This document shows positions 1 to 6,813 of a DNA stretch of 8,282 nucleotides, in pieces. The notes under the pieces were generated by a model. The model saw only the letters and a list, made by a program, of their open reading frames with translations, searched no databases and was not told where the DNA came from. Origin of the DNA: an uncultured Synergistales bacterium (GTDB lineage: Bacteria > Synergistota > Synergistia > Synergistales > Aminobacteriaceae); NCBI GenBank assembly GCA_905233515.1, contig CAJOEQ010000106.1, positions 1 to 8,282 of the forward strand, read 5' to 3'. Made by a program: the position numbers and the translations under genes. The first letter of the stretch is position 1. Each line of letters opens with the position of its first letter.

Positions 1-46
1 TGAATAATATCATGTTTTAGAGAATTTCACGCACAAATTAACGAGT

Positions 47-77
47 TTGCATTAATTACTTTTTATCAGTGTATAAT
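47..77 (+). promoter_or_regulatory. Probable sigma-70 promoter of the TPR-ParA-ParA operon
   Basis: A perfect TATAAT (72-77) lies 51 bases before the first start codon. The best -35 candidate is TTGCAT (47-52), which keeps only the TTG of the consensus and has a long 19-base spacer, so the -10 box carries most of the support. Transcription would begin near base 84. No other promoter is evident before the two ATPase genes, so this one probably drives all three. The rest of bases 1-128 shows no gene or repeat that I can support. Confidence 0.5.
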
Positions 78-128
78 TAAACATACTTATATTATTATCA
101 AAGCTAAAAACTAGGGGGAATTTATTTC

Positions 129-1970
129 ATGCGTATAAAAAAATTTATTCTAGCAGCGTCATTATCGCTATTAACTATTAATGCGGCGTGGGCGGCTGTA
201 ACTCTCACAAATACAGATCCTCACGTCGGTGAGCAGGTAATTTTTTCTGTTCAGAGTTCGCAGATACCTTCGGGCGGGTCTGTTGAGTGGTCAGTTGCTC
301 CTACAACCGGCAAAAATCCCGCAAGAATTTCACTCAGAGCAGGCGGGCGCGAATTTGCTTTTACTCCTTTAGACACTCAGCCCGTAAAAGTTACAGCAAA
401 TTTTATTAATTACAACGGCGAAATAATTGACACTTCAGAAAGCACTATTACACCTACTGAATTTGTAATTAATTCTTCAGTCGTAGTTGATAAGCCTTTA
501 ACTTTATGGGACTCATCAAAGCATTCAAATAATGTCATGAAAGACAGTGATTTATTAGCAAATACTCCCATAAAAATACGCGCGGAACTTGCACCGGATT
601 TCAAAGGCGAACACACTTTTAAATTTATCTCAGACGCAGCAACGGCACTAATGAGTCAGGACGAGAACGAAATTTTTATCAGGCGCGGCAGTGTCGGAGA
701 AAGTGAAATAACTGTAACAGCTTTTAACTCATCGGGAATAAAACTCGGTCAGGGCTCGGCAAAAATAAGAATCAATATTCCCATGTCAAGATTTGAGGAG
801 TCAACAAGAGAGCGCGAGGCTTGGAATTTATGGCAGAAAGCACAGGAAGAATGGGAGTCAAAAAATTATGCAAACGCGGTAAAACTTGCAAATAACGCCG
901 TAAATCTTGCACCTAGAGACACGGAAATTTCAGAAGGCATGCGGGCATTTAACACGAATTTTGCGAGATTCACTAAAGCCGAGAAATTACGAGATGACGC
1001 TAAAAAACTTGATTCAAGCAAAAAATTTGATGATGCTTTGAAAAATTTGCGTGCTGCTGCTGTAATATGGCCGCTTGATACTGACGCAGAAGAAATCTCA
1101 CAGGCCGAACAGAAAGTTAATGATTATAGATTGCTCGTTCAGCAGTCTAATTGGCTGATAGACACCGGGCGTGCTTATGACAGTGAAAGCATGTTCGAGG
1201 AGGCTTTAGAATATTACGCTAAAGGAATCGCAATAGTTTCAAATGATGCAGTTAGTGACAGAATGGAAAAAATTAGAAATCGCTTGACTCTCATAGCAAA
1301 CGCCGATAAATACGCAGGTGAGGGCAATACTTTAGAACGTGAAGGAAAATTAACGGAGGCTCTGCAAAAATACGGCGCAAGTGTTTTAAGCAACCCGGAC
1401 GCGACTTTGAAGACTCATATTGAAGAGTTACAAAGCGTTATAACACGTCGAGAAAGGCAGGCGCAGGCTCTTTATCGTGAGGGCAACGAATTAATGCGCA
1501 AAAATAGCAATCAGGAGGCATTAAAGAGATTTCGCGAGAGTATTAACGTTTGGCCTAATGAAGACGCAAGAAGGCGAATCGCTCAATTAAGAAATGTGAG
1601 ACTCCCGGCTGATACAGTTTTGAGAAGTGCTGAAGATTTCGGAATCGGTACAAGAATAGACGCTCAAAGAATAGCAAACGAGGCCGACGAATTATATTCA
1701 CAGGGTAAACTTGACGAGGCATTAGCACTTTATCGCAGGGCGCAGTCAATTTCAGCGAATCCTCAATTAAAAGATTGGCTTACAAGATTCGAGAATTCAA
1801 TCAGAGAACGTAACTCAGTCAGTGCAGCAAATAAACAAATTAACGAGGCCAACGCACTTTATAAAGCGGGCAAAACAAAAGAAGCTCTTGATTTATATCG
1901 TGAGAGTCTCAAAGTTCACCCTAATAAAGAAATTGAGTCCTTCTTAAAGCGTCAGGGGGCATCTAAGTGA
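129..1970 (+). CDS. Exported Ig-like / TPR repeat protein
   Basis: This 613-residue protein has a typical Sec signal peptide: basic MRIKK, a hydrophobic stretch, and a likely signal peptidase I cut after AWA (about residue 22), so it should work in the periplasm or at the surface. Residues about 23-218 are beta-rich and look like two Ig-like domains (about 23-110 and 111-218), with alternating hydrophobic strands but no motif I can name. From about 230 to the end there are seven TPR-like helical pairs, near 232-264, 283-316, 342-374, 395-424, 445-476, 515-546 and 570-600. They carry the usual small-residue and A-L-x-x-Y/F pattern, for example EALALYRRA and EALDLYRES. TPRs normally bind proteins, so a scaffold role is likely. 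The start is supported by AGGGGG (113-118) ten bases upstream. The gene overlaps the following ATPase by four bases (GTGA). The specific function is unknown. Confidence 0.88.
   Translation: MRIKKFILAASLSLLTINAAWAAVTLTNTDPHVGEQVIFSVQSSQIPSGGSVEWSVAPTTGKNPARISLRAGGREFAFTPLDTQPVKVTANFINYNGEIIDTSESTITPTEFVINSSVVVDKPLTLWDSSKHSNNVMKDSDLLANTPIKIRAELAPDFKGEHTFKFISDAATALMSQDENEIFIRRGSVGESEITVTAFNSSGIKLGQGSAKIRINIPMSRFEESTREREAWNLWQKAQEEWESKNYANAVKLANNAVNLAPRDTEISEGMRAFNTNFARFTKAEKLRDDAKKLDSSKKFDDALKNLRAAAVIWPLDTDAEEISQAEQKVNDYRLLVQQSNWLIDTGRAYDSESMFEEALEYYAKGIAIVSNDAVSDRMEKIRNRLTLIANADKYAGEGNTLEREGKLTEALQKYGASVLSNPDATLKTHIEELQSVITRRERQAQALYREGNELMRKNSNQEALKRFRESINVWPNEDARRRIAQLRNVRLPADTVLRSAEDFGIGTRIDAQRIANEADELYSQGKLDEALALYRRAQSISANPQLKDWLTRFENSIRERNSVSAANKQINEANALYKAGKTKEALDLYRESLKVHPNKEIESFLKRQGASK
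1954..1959 (+). promoter_or_regulatory. Ribosome binding site supporting the GTG start of the first ATPase
   Basis: AGGGGG lies inside the last codons of the TPR gene, seven bases before the GTG at 1967. It supports the rare start and the GTGA stop/start overlap, and hence translational coupling of the two genes. The conserved ParA N-terminus (MKILGFCNLKGG) begins exactly at this GTG. Confidence 0.7.
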
Positions 1971-3046
1971 AAATTTTAGGGTTCTGCAACCTCAAGGGCG
2001 GAGTCGGTAAAACTACAGCATGTCAGAATATCGCCGCCGCTCTTGCCATTCTTGGCCGGAAAATTGCAGTAATTGACATGGATCCTCAAAGCAATTTAAG
2101 CGCAGGATTCGGGATTACTCCTTCATCCGATGAGCCTCAAGTTTTTGATTTATTATCGGGTGATATGTCATGGGATGAGGTCATAATACGCAAGGAAAAT
2201 ATTGACATTGTACCGAGTTCGTTAAATATAGTCATGGCTGAATTAAATCACGACGGCCCGATTAGTGATGATACAGTTTTGCGCGAGGCTTTATCGCAAA
2301 TAGAATCAGATAGATATGATTATATTTTGCTTGACAGTCCGCCTCAATTAGGAGTCTTCACGCGAAATGTATTAACAGCCTGCGATAATATTATTGTCCC
2401 AATGGACGGCGGTTATTATAGCTTGCTGGGACTCCAGTTATTAAATTCGTCGCTGCCTGTATTTCGTGAAAGATTGAATCCAGATTTAGCTATCACGGGA
2501 ATTCTTATGACAAATTATAATGCGCGTTTATATATAGCACGTCAAATTTATGAAGAAGTCAAAGAAAATTTTAGCGATGTCTTATTTGAGACCTGCATAA
2601 ATCAAAATGTGAGTCTTATTGAAGCGTCAAGAATGGGATTATCAATTTTTGCATATTCTCCGCGTTCACGAGGTGCGAAATGCTACAAAGAGGCCGCAAT
2701 TGAATTATTAAAGCGTCTTGAGGGCGAAAATTTTATCACTGATGATACAGACTCAGGCCAAGAGTCACCGGATTTAAAACAAAAAATTATCGACATGATA
2801 AGCGACTCTCAAAAAGATATGTGGGCTGCTATGCTCGGTGCAGTCAGTGAAATTTCTTGCGCAAAATTAGATATTGACTCGCTCAAGTCTGAATTTGACA
2901 GTGCTGACCGTGATAGATTCACATTTTATGTCTTGACAGAAGAGGGCGGGAATTTAGCACCTGTTATGAATAACACGCAGATAAACGAGTCTATTAAAAT
3001 CGCTCTCAGATGGGACGAAAACGGCTCGGCTCAAGTTTACATGTAA
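1967..3046 (+). CDS. ParA/MinD-family ATPase with unrecognised C-terminal extension
   Basis: This is a 359-residue cytoplasmic ATPase of the ParA/Soj type. It has the deviant Walker A motif KGGVGKTT (residues 10-17, signature Lys10 and catalytic Lys15), the switch I/A' motif VIDMDPQ (35-41) and the Walker B strand YILLDSPP (119-126, Asp123). Family members dimerise with ATP, bind DNA or membrane, and position plasmids, chromosomes or protein assemblies. The ATPase fold ends near residue 252. An acidic linker follows (about 256-270, rich in D, S and E), then about 90 residues (270-359) that I do not recognise. They are predicted helix-rich up to about 312, then probably a small beta element. 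Soj proteins are usually about 250-260 residues, so this tail is an addition. The gene starts with GTG overlapping the TPR stop and is followed 27 bases later by a second ParA-type gene. No ParB is nearby, which argues against a standard partition locus. Confidence 0.88.
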   Translation: MKILGFCNLKGGVGKTTACQNIAAALAILGRKIAVIDMDPQSNLSAGFGITPSSDEPQVFDLLSGDMSWDEVIIRKENIDIVPSSLNIVMAELNHDGPISDDTVLREALSQIESDRYDYILLDSPPQLGVFTRNVLTACDNIIVPMDGGYYSLLGLQLLNSSLPVFRERLNPDLAITGILMTNYNARLYIARQIYEEVKENFSDVLFETCINQNVSLIEASRMGLSIFAYSPRSRGAKCYKEAAIELLKRLEGENFITDDTDSGQESPDLKQKIIDMISDSQKDMWAAMLGAVSEISCAKLDIDSLKSEFDSADRDRFTFYVLTEEGGNLAPVMNNTQINESIKIALRWDENGSAQVYM

Positions 3047-3073
3047 AATTTATAGAAGGAGGCAAATATTTTC

Positions 3074-3751
3074 ATGAAAGTTGTATCAGTCATTAACTAT
3101 AAAGGCGGAGTCGGTAAAACTATATTGACCGCAAATTTAGGAGCTTATGCCGCATCACAGGGCAAAAGGGTTTTATTAATTGACATTGACCCTCAGACAC
3201 ATTTAACTTTTAGCTTTATGACTCCCGAATACTGGCGCGACAATTACGCGAACAGCAAGAAAACTTTAAAGACTTACTTTGAAGGAGTCAAGAAACAAGC
3301 TGACATTCCCCCGCTGTCTTCTCTAGTAATTCCGGTTAATAAGACTCTTGAGAATGCAAAATTAGATCTCATTAGCTCACACTTAGAATTAATAAATATT
3401 GACGTTGAACTCGCAGGACTAGCAACCGGCCCGACGATTGAAATTTTAGCGCGTAATTCTCTCAGGATTCACAGCTATTTACGCAATGAACTTGAAACTA
3501 TGCGCGATGATTATGATTTAGTCTTGATTGACTGCCCGCCAAATTTTTATGTGATGGTCAAGAATGCAATTTTAGCGAGTGATTGCTATATAGTGCCTGC
3601 TAAACTTGATTATTTATCGACACTGGGAATCGTTGAGCTTGAGAAAAAAATAGCTAATTATTTAGACGAGTACGAAGAGTACAGAAATATTTTATCAGAA
3701 TCCCAATATGCTGGGAGTCGTTCCCATGATGGTAGACATTACAAAGGGTGA
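3074..3751 (+). CDS. Second ParA-family ATPase, N-terminal part before a frameshift
   Basis: The frame encodes 225 residues that begin as a clear ParA ATPase: deviant Walker A KGGVGKTI (10-17, with Ile where Thr is usual at the last position), switch I LIDIDPQTHL (35-44) and Walker B LVLIDCPP (149-156, Asp153). Homology appears to stop around residue 207. The last 18 or so residues (SESQYAGSRSHDGRHYKG) look like out-of-frame sequence, because the expected ParA continuation is in the +1 frame. Rejoined to the fragment ending at 3968, the protein would be 297 residues, a normal ParA size. The start is well supported by AAGGAGG (3056-3062), eleven bases upstream. It is only distantly similar to the preceding ATPase, so the pair is not a recent duplication. 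If the frame is really broken, the product lacks the C-terminal helices needed for a complete fold. Confidence 0.82.
   Translation: MKVVSVINYKGGVGKTILTANLGAYAASQGKRVLLIDIDPQTHLTFSFMTPEYWRDNYANSKKTLKTYFEGVKKQADIPPLSSLVIPVNKTLENAKLDLISSHLELINIDVELAGLATGPTIEILARNSLRIHSYLRNELETMRDDYDLVLIDCPPNFYVMVKNAILASDCYIVPAKLDYLSTLGIVELEKKIANYLDEYEEYRNILSESQYAGSRSHDGRHYKG
3690..3704 (+). other. Probable frameshift point in the second ParA gene
   Basis: Reading shifts here from the frame of 3074 to the +1 frame. The +1 frame is open from just after a TAG at 3663-3665, so the change must fall between about 3666 and 3751. Protein similarity narrows it to just before the codons for NPNMLGVVPMMV (from 3699). Removing one T from the TTTT run at 3690-3693 gives EEYRNIYQNPNMLGVV, a smooth ParA sequence. 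A one-base insertion in that run, real or from sequencing, is the simplest explanation. I see no stop-codon-driven +1 frameshift signal of the prfB type. Confidence 0.7.
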
Positions 3752-3968
3752 GCCTATTGCAGCACAGCAAGCCTACAAAGAAGAGTTAATCAAACTTAAT
3801 TATTATATTTTCAAGTTTGTGAGAAATAACAGCTCAGTATTTGGCACTTATCCGAAAGACGGAGTCCCGGCTGTGTTGACACGTCCGAGATTCAGTCTTA
3901 CAGCAAAGCGCATTATAAGCGAGTTAAAAGAATTAGGCGATGAATTTCTCGAGAAGCTGGAAATATAA
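3708..3968 (+). CDS. C-terminal fragment of the second ParA-family ATPase
   Basis: These 86 codons hold the missing end of the ATPase at 3074: the beta strand LGVVPMMVD, then GEPIAAQQAYKEEL, GVPAVLTRPRF, and a final amphipathic helix (SLTAKRIISELKELGDEFLEKL). This order matches the C-terminal third of ParA-like proteins of the same type. The ATG at 3708 is probably an internal Met, because no ribosome binding site precedes it and in-frame similarity begins upstream at 3699 (NPN). It should not be read as a separate functional gene. Its TAA (3966-3968) directly abuts the bioY stop on the other strand. Confidence 0.65.
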   Translation: MLGVVPMMVDITKGEPIAAQQAYKEELIKLNYYIFKFVRNNSSVFGTYPKDGVPAVLTRPRFSLTAKRIISELKELGDEFLEKLEI

Positions 3969-4505
3969 TTATCTCTTCCAAGTGAAATTATCAGGAAAAA
4001 ACGCGCGCAGTCTCTGAACAATAAGCCCGGCAGCAATACTCTTAACAACATCGCCGGGCATAGGCATTAACACGAAATAAATTAATAGAGTCTTTGCTCC
4101 TAACTCATTGCCGATATAGTACTTGCTCATTAAATAATAATAGGGAATCCCCGCCGCATAAATTACAGCAATCCCGGCCAATGCTCCCGCAATCCATGTT
4201 AAGAGACGAGGCGAAAATTTTTCAGCGATATAACCTGCAATCCACGCGCCGCCTATAAATCCCAGAATATAACCGAAAGTAGGATTTAATACAGACCCAG
4301 TGAAGACAGGCAGCCCCGCGAGTCCTGCTCCTATATAGACACAAACGGAAATAGCACCGTAATTTTTGCCCAGTACTAGACCTGACAAGACTACAAATAA
4401 TGTTTGCAGAGTTAAAGGCAATAAAGGAGTGGGAATTCTTATATGAGTCCCAATCGCAATTAACGCCGCAAATAAAGCGCATAAAATAATATATTTTGTT
4501 TTCAT
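3969..4505 (-). CDS. bioY: BioY, substrate-binding membrane component of the biotin ECF transporter
   Basis: This 178-residue integral membrane protein brings biotin into the cell, alone or with a shared ECF module (EcfA, EcfA', EcfT). None of those partners is in this window. BioY hallmarks are visible: P-L-T-L-Q at residues 30-34 after the first helix, GLPVF (64-68), NPTFGYILGF (74-83) and the GDxxK motif near the end (Gly151, Asp152, Lys155). About six hydrophobic segments can be traced, as expected for the family. The loop between GLPVF and PTFGY is only about seven residues; many BioY proteins have a longer glycine-rich stretch there. The gene lies three bases after birA and is presumably co-transcribed with it. 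A weak AGGGAG (4521-4526) sits about 15 bases before the ATG, so translation may depend on coupling with birA. Confidence 0.92.
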   Translation of the reverse strand: MKTKYIILCALFAALIAIGTHIRIPTPLLPLTLQTLFVVLSGLVLGKNYGAISVCVYIGAGLAGLPVFTGSVLNPTFGYILGFIGGAWIAGYIAEKFSPRLLTWIAGALAGIAVIYAAGIPYYYLMSKYYIGNELGAKTLLIYFVLMPMPGDVVKSIAAGLIVQRLRAFFPDNFTWKR

Positions 4506-4508
4506 GAT

Positions 4509-5477
4509 TTATGAAAGATTCTCCCTTACTGTGAAAATTTCTCCGGATCGTAAAATTTCTTGATTTCCTGATTCGTTTATGATGATTAAGCCGCCCTCGT
4601 CGTCAATTCCTGAGACATGAGCGTTTAATTTTCCCCCGTCTTTGATGTAGCTTATATTTTTCCCTGTCAAGATTGAACGCTCGCGATATGAGTTTATTAT
4701 TTCTTGAGAGCTTAAATTTTCCGCAAATTTCATAATATAATCCGCTATTCTTGCGCAAATTGAATTTCTTGAGCAAATTATATTATCATCTTGAAACAAT
4801 GCTCCCGCGTTATAGTCTCCTGAAAATTTTTGAGTAGTTATATTTATTCCGATTCCAGTTATAACGCTTTCAATTTCTCCGCTCTCAAAACCTGTTACAG
4901 CCTCAGTCAAGATTCCGCAAATTTTTTTGCCGTCAAGATAAATATCATTTACCCATTTTATAACGGGATTGAATCCGCATAAATCTTTTATAGTCTGACA
5001 CACAGCAACAGCCGCCGCAATTGTTATAAATTGAAATTTTTTAGATTCAATTTTAGGCCGTAAAATGAGACTCATATATAACCCCGTCCCAGCAGGTGAG
5101 TCAAAAGAATGTCCGAATCTTCCGCGCCCTGCTGTCTGAGAATTAGCAGCTATTAAAGTCCCGTGCTTGGCATTATTGAGAGCTATTTTTTTCGCGTAAT
5201 TATTAGTCGAGTCAATTTTATCAAGACAAATTATATCGCTGACTCGTGAATCTTCACGCAAATATGATTTAATGCCTTCTTTAGTCAATACGTCGTTAAT
5301 TTTTTCAAGTGAATAGCCCTTATTTGAGACTGCTTTAATTTTATAGCCTTCACTTCTAAGAGAGTCTATAATTTTCCAGATAGCGGCACGTGAGACATTC
5401 AAAGATTCTGCTAAGGTTTCACCTGAAATAAATTCGCCGCGTTTTGACTCAAGAACTTGTAAAACTTTTCCACGCAT
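4509..5477 (-). CDS. birA: BirA, bifunctional biotin-protein ligase and biotin operon repressor
   Basis: This 322-residue cytoplasmic protein makes biotinyl-5'-AMP from biotin and ATP and transfers biotin to the target lysine of carboxylase carrier domains. An N-terminal winged helix-turn-helix (residues about 1-58, with LAESLNVSRAAIWKIIDSL as its core) marks it as the repressor-type class II enzyme. Ligase motifs follow: DSTN (89-92), the adenylate-binding loop AGRGRFGH (116-123), KWVND (174-178, KWPND in many homologues), DGKKICGIL with likely catalytic Lys185 (182-190), and GIGIN (208-212). A small C-terminal SH3-like domain spans about 275-318. The length matches Escherichia coli and Bacillus BirA. 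GGAGGA (complement of 5483-5488) supports the start. The operator-like repeat just upstream suggests autoregulation, and bioY follows in the same operon. Confidence 0.95.
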   Translation of the reverse strand: MRGKVLQVLESKRGEFISGETLAESLNVSRAAIWKIIDSLRSEGYKIKAVSNKGYSLEKINDVLTKEGIKSYLREDSRVSDIICLDKIDSTNNYAKKIALNNAKHGTLIAANSQTAGRGRFGHSFDSPAGTGLYMSLILRPKIESKKFQFITIAAAVAVCQTIKDLCGFNPVIKWVNDIYLDGKKICGILTEAVTGFESGEIESVITGIGINITTQKFSGDYNAGALFQDDNIICSRNSICARIADYIMKFAENLSSQEIINSYRERSILTGKNISYIKDGGKLNAHVSGIDDEGGLIIINESGNQEILRSGEIFTVRENLS

Positions 5478-5503
5478 TAGATTCCTCCATTTGTTAAATT
5501 TTT

Positions 5504-5539
5504 ATCGTCAACGCGAAAATTATATAATTAGTTTACGAT
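5504..5539. promoter_or_regulatory. Putative BirA operator
   Basis: The arms ATCGTCAAC (5504-5512) and GTTTACGAT (5531-5539) form an inverted repeat matching at eight of nine positions. They resemble the known BirA half-sites TTGTAAAC/GTTTACAA: the left arm matches six of eight and the right arm seven of eight. The gap between the eight-base half-sites is 18 bases, about two longer than the usual arrangement. The repeat lies 27 bases upstream of birA and encloses the palindromic ATTATATAAT (5519-5528), so a bound BirA dimer would cover the promoter. Confidence 0.6.
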
Positions 5540-5547
5540 TAATGCGA
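5519..5547 (-). promoter_or_regulatory. Probable promoter of the birA-bioY operon
   Basis: On the minus strand, TATAAT occupies 5524-5519, about 42 bases before the birA start. A 17-base spacer places the -35 at TCGCAT (5547-5542), a poor match. The -10 lies within a self-complementary decamer, so the plus strand also reads TATAAT (5523-5528). The main plus-strand promoter appears to be the later one at 5551-5580. Confidence 0.4.
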
Positions 5548-5550
5548 CTC

Positions 5551-5580
5551 TTGCGGGAAAAATATTTTTTCAGTTATAAT
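5551..5580 (+). promoter_or_regulatory. Probable promoter of the XRE regulator gene
   Basis: TTGCGG (5551-5556) and TATAAT (5575-5580) are separated by 18 bases and lie 44 bases before the ATG at 5625. The -10 is perfect and the -35 keeps the TTG. AAGGGGAG (5607-5614) then gives a good ribosome binding site. This promoter lies outside the putative BirA operator by twelve bases, so BirA may influence it only weakly. Confidence 0.5.
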
Positions 5581-5624
5581 TCACGCGTAAAATCAATCTT
5601 TTATGCAAGGGGAGTTATCATAAA

Positions 5625-6005
5625 ATGCCATTAAGCGCAAATATAAGACTAGCACGCAAAACAGCGGGTCTTACTCAAATACAATTAGCTGAAAAATTAG
5701 GAGTCTCAATCGCAACATTAAGACGCTGGGAAGCAGGAGAAACGGCACCGACTGGGACAAGAATAATAGAACTTGCTAACTTGTTAAAGATTTCACCTGA
5801 TGACATAGTAGCAGAAAGATTTGACTCTAACAGGCATAATAACAGAGCTACTTTTTATTATCCAAATTCGAGCGAATCAAATGGAATGCTAGTTTATGAG
5901 GGAGAAGGCACAAGAATCGAGCTCCCCCCTACTGAAAAAGGTTACGAATTATTTAATCGCTTAGTAGAAAATTTAATTAACAAGCGCAAAGAAAATAATA
6001 ACTAA
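5625..6005 (+). CDS. XRE-family helix-turn-helix transcriptional regulator
   Basis: This 126-residue DNA-binding protein has a Cro/C1-type helix-turn-helix at residues about 5-63: IRLARKTAGLTQIQLAEKLG, then the recognition helix SIATLRRWEAG (28-38), and a final helix ending in SPDDIV. Residues about 75-120 form a small C-terminal region (FYYPNS, then RIELPPTEKGYELFNRLVENL) that may sense a signal or dimerise; I do not recognise it as a named domain. There is no signal peptide or membrane segment. It is transcribed divergently from birA, and its stop overlaps that of the DUF533 gene on the opposite strand by four bases. The target genes are unknown; control of a neighbour is possible but not shown. 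Confidence 0.88.
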   Translation: MPLSANIRLARKTAGLTQIQLAEKLGVSIATLRRWEAGETAPTGTRIIELANLLKISPDDIVAERFDSNRHNNRATFYYPNSSESNGMLVYEGEGTRIELPPTEKGYELFNRLVENLINKRKENNN

Positions 6006-6733
6006 CAAACATAACTCGTGTTGCTTGTGCCTGTCATTTCTTCGATATTGCCTATAACGTCAGCAGTGAGTCCCATTCCTTTAGCGAGTTTATCAAGATA
6101 ATTTCTTTCTGCGTCGGTGTCTACTTCAATGGCCATTAATGATGCCGCATAAACTTGAGCCGCTAAATCAGGTCTATTTCTTGTTGCTGCTAAAATTTTT
6201 GTTGTCTCCATCGGGCTGTTAAGTTTGTTGATTACATAATTGACTCCCTCTTGGCCGATTCCTGATTCCTGTAATTTTGCCATAATTTTATTAAGTTCGT
6301 TCGCGTCGACTTGTCCGTCAGATTTTGCAGCGTCAATCATTGCCAGTAAAATAATTTCAGCGTCTGAGGCCTGCTGCTGCGGTGTAGGAGGGTTATAAGC
6401 AGGTTGATTTTGATTTACATTATTATTGCTGCTGCCTTTGTTAGTGAAAGCCTTATAAGCCATCATGCCGAGCAATCCCATTAAACCGCCGCCGAGTGAA
6501 TTTAAAGTAGTGCTTTGTGATTTTCCTGTTAAAGCTCCTAATAATGCGCCGATTCCTGTAGCTGCTAAGTTATCGCCTCCGACTTTATTTTTTACGGTTT
6601 GACCTGCACCCATAAGAGAGCCTAATAAATCCTGAAGCCCTCCGCCAGCGTTCGACATTCTTTGATTAGAAGATGGAGTCATCCCGCCCCCTTGAATCAT
6701 TGAGCCTAGCAAATCCATAAAATTTAGTGCCAT
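6002..6733 (-). CDS. DUF533 (YebE-like) protein with TerB-like C-terminal domain
   Basis: This 243-residue protein has three parts. Residues about 1-100 are glycine- and methionine-rich and include a mildly hydrophobic stretch (about 78-96, LNSLGGGLMGLLGMMAYKA) that could be one membrane segment. A low-complexity N/Q/P linker spans about 100-123. Residues about 123-233 form an all-helical TerB-like domain characteristic of DUF533: AEIILLAMIDAAKSDGQVD, then LAAQVYAASLMAIEVDT, AERNYLDKLA and LGMGL-type ending. The acidic DGQVDANE loop (139-146) resembles the metal-binding loop of TerB-like folds. YebE, the Escherichia coli relative, is an inner-membrane protein of uncertain role linked to envelope stress, so the function here stays open. 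AAGGGAGA (complement of 6745-6752) supports the start. The TAG stop overlaps the TAA of the XRE gene. Confidence 0.82.
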   Translation of the reverse strand: MALNFMDLLGSMIQGGGMTPSSNQRMSNAGGGLQDLLGSLMGAGQTVKNKVGGDNLAATGIGALLGALTGKSQSTTLNSLGGGLMGLLGMMAYKAFTNKGSSNNNVNQNQPAYNPPTPQQQASDAEIILLAMIDAAKSDGQVDANELNKIMAKLQESGIGQEGVNYVINKLNSPMETTKILAATRNRPDLAAQVYAASLMAIEVDTDAERNYLDKLAKGMGLTADVIGNIEEMTGTSNTSYVC

Positions 6734-6813
6734 GATAAAAAATTTCTCCCTTCATGAATGAATAAATTTATAAAGATTCTAGCATGAAATTAAAATCAGC
6801 ATGTTTAACGGGT

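Noticed and set aside
410..616. Minus-strand open frame of 68 codons inside the TPR gene
   Set aside because: It lies wholly within a well-supported coding region, has no recognisable protein features and no ribosome binding site of note.
1555..1749. Minus-strand open frame of 64 codons inside the TPR repeats
   Set aside because: It is antisense to the TPR codons, and its composition is explained by the repeat sequence on the other strand.
129..3968. Plasmid or phage partition module
   Set aside because: There are two ParA-type ATPases but no ParB, no parS-like repeats, no replication gene or integrase, and the first gene encodes an exported protein.
3848..4051. Minus-strand open frame spanning the ATPase/bioY junction
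   Set aside because: It overlaps two real genes and resembles no protein I know.
4025..4059. Seven-base inverted repeat GCCCGGC / GCCGGGC near the end of bioY, as a possible convergent terminator
   Set aside because: It lies well inside the bioY coding region, has a 21-base loop and no T tract on either strand; it is likely chance from Gly/Ala/Pro codons.
4222..4482. Second minus-strand frame of 86 codons within bioY
   Set aside because: It is a shadow of bioY in another frame, rich in Cys and Arg, without membrane or domain features.
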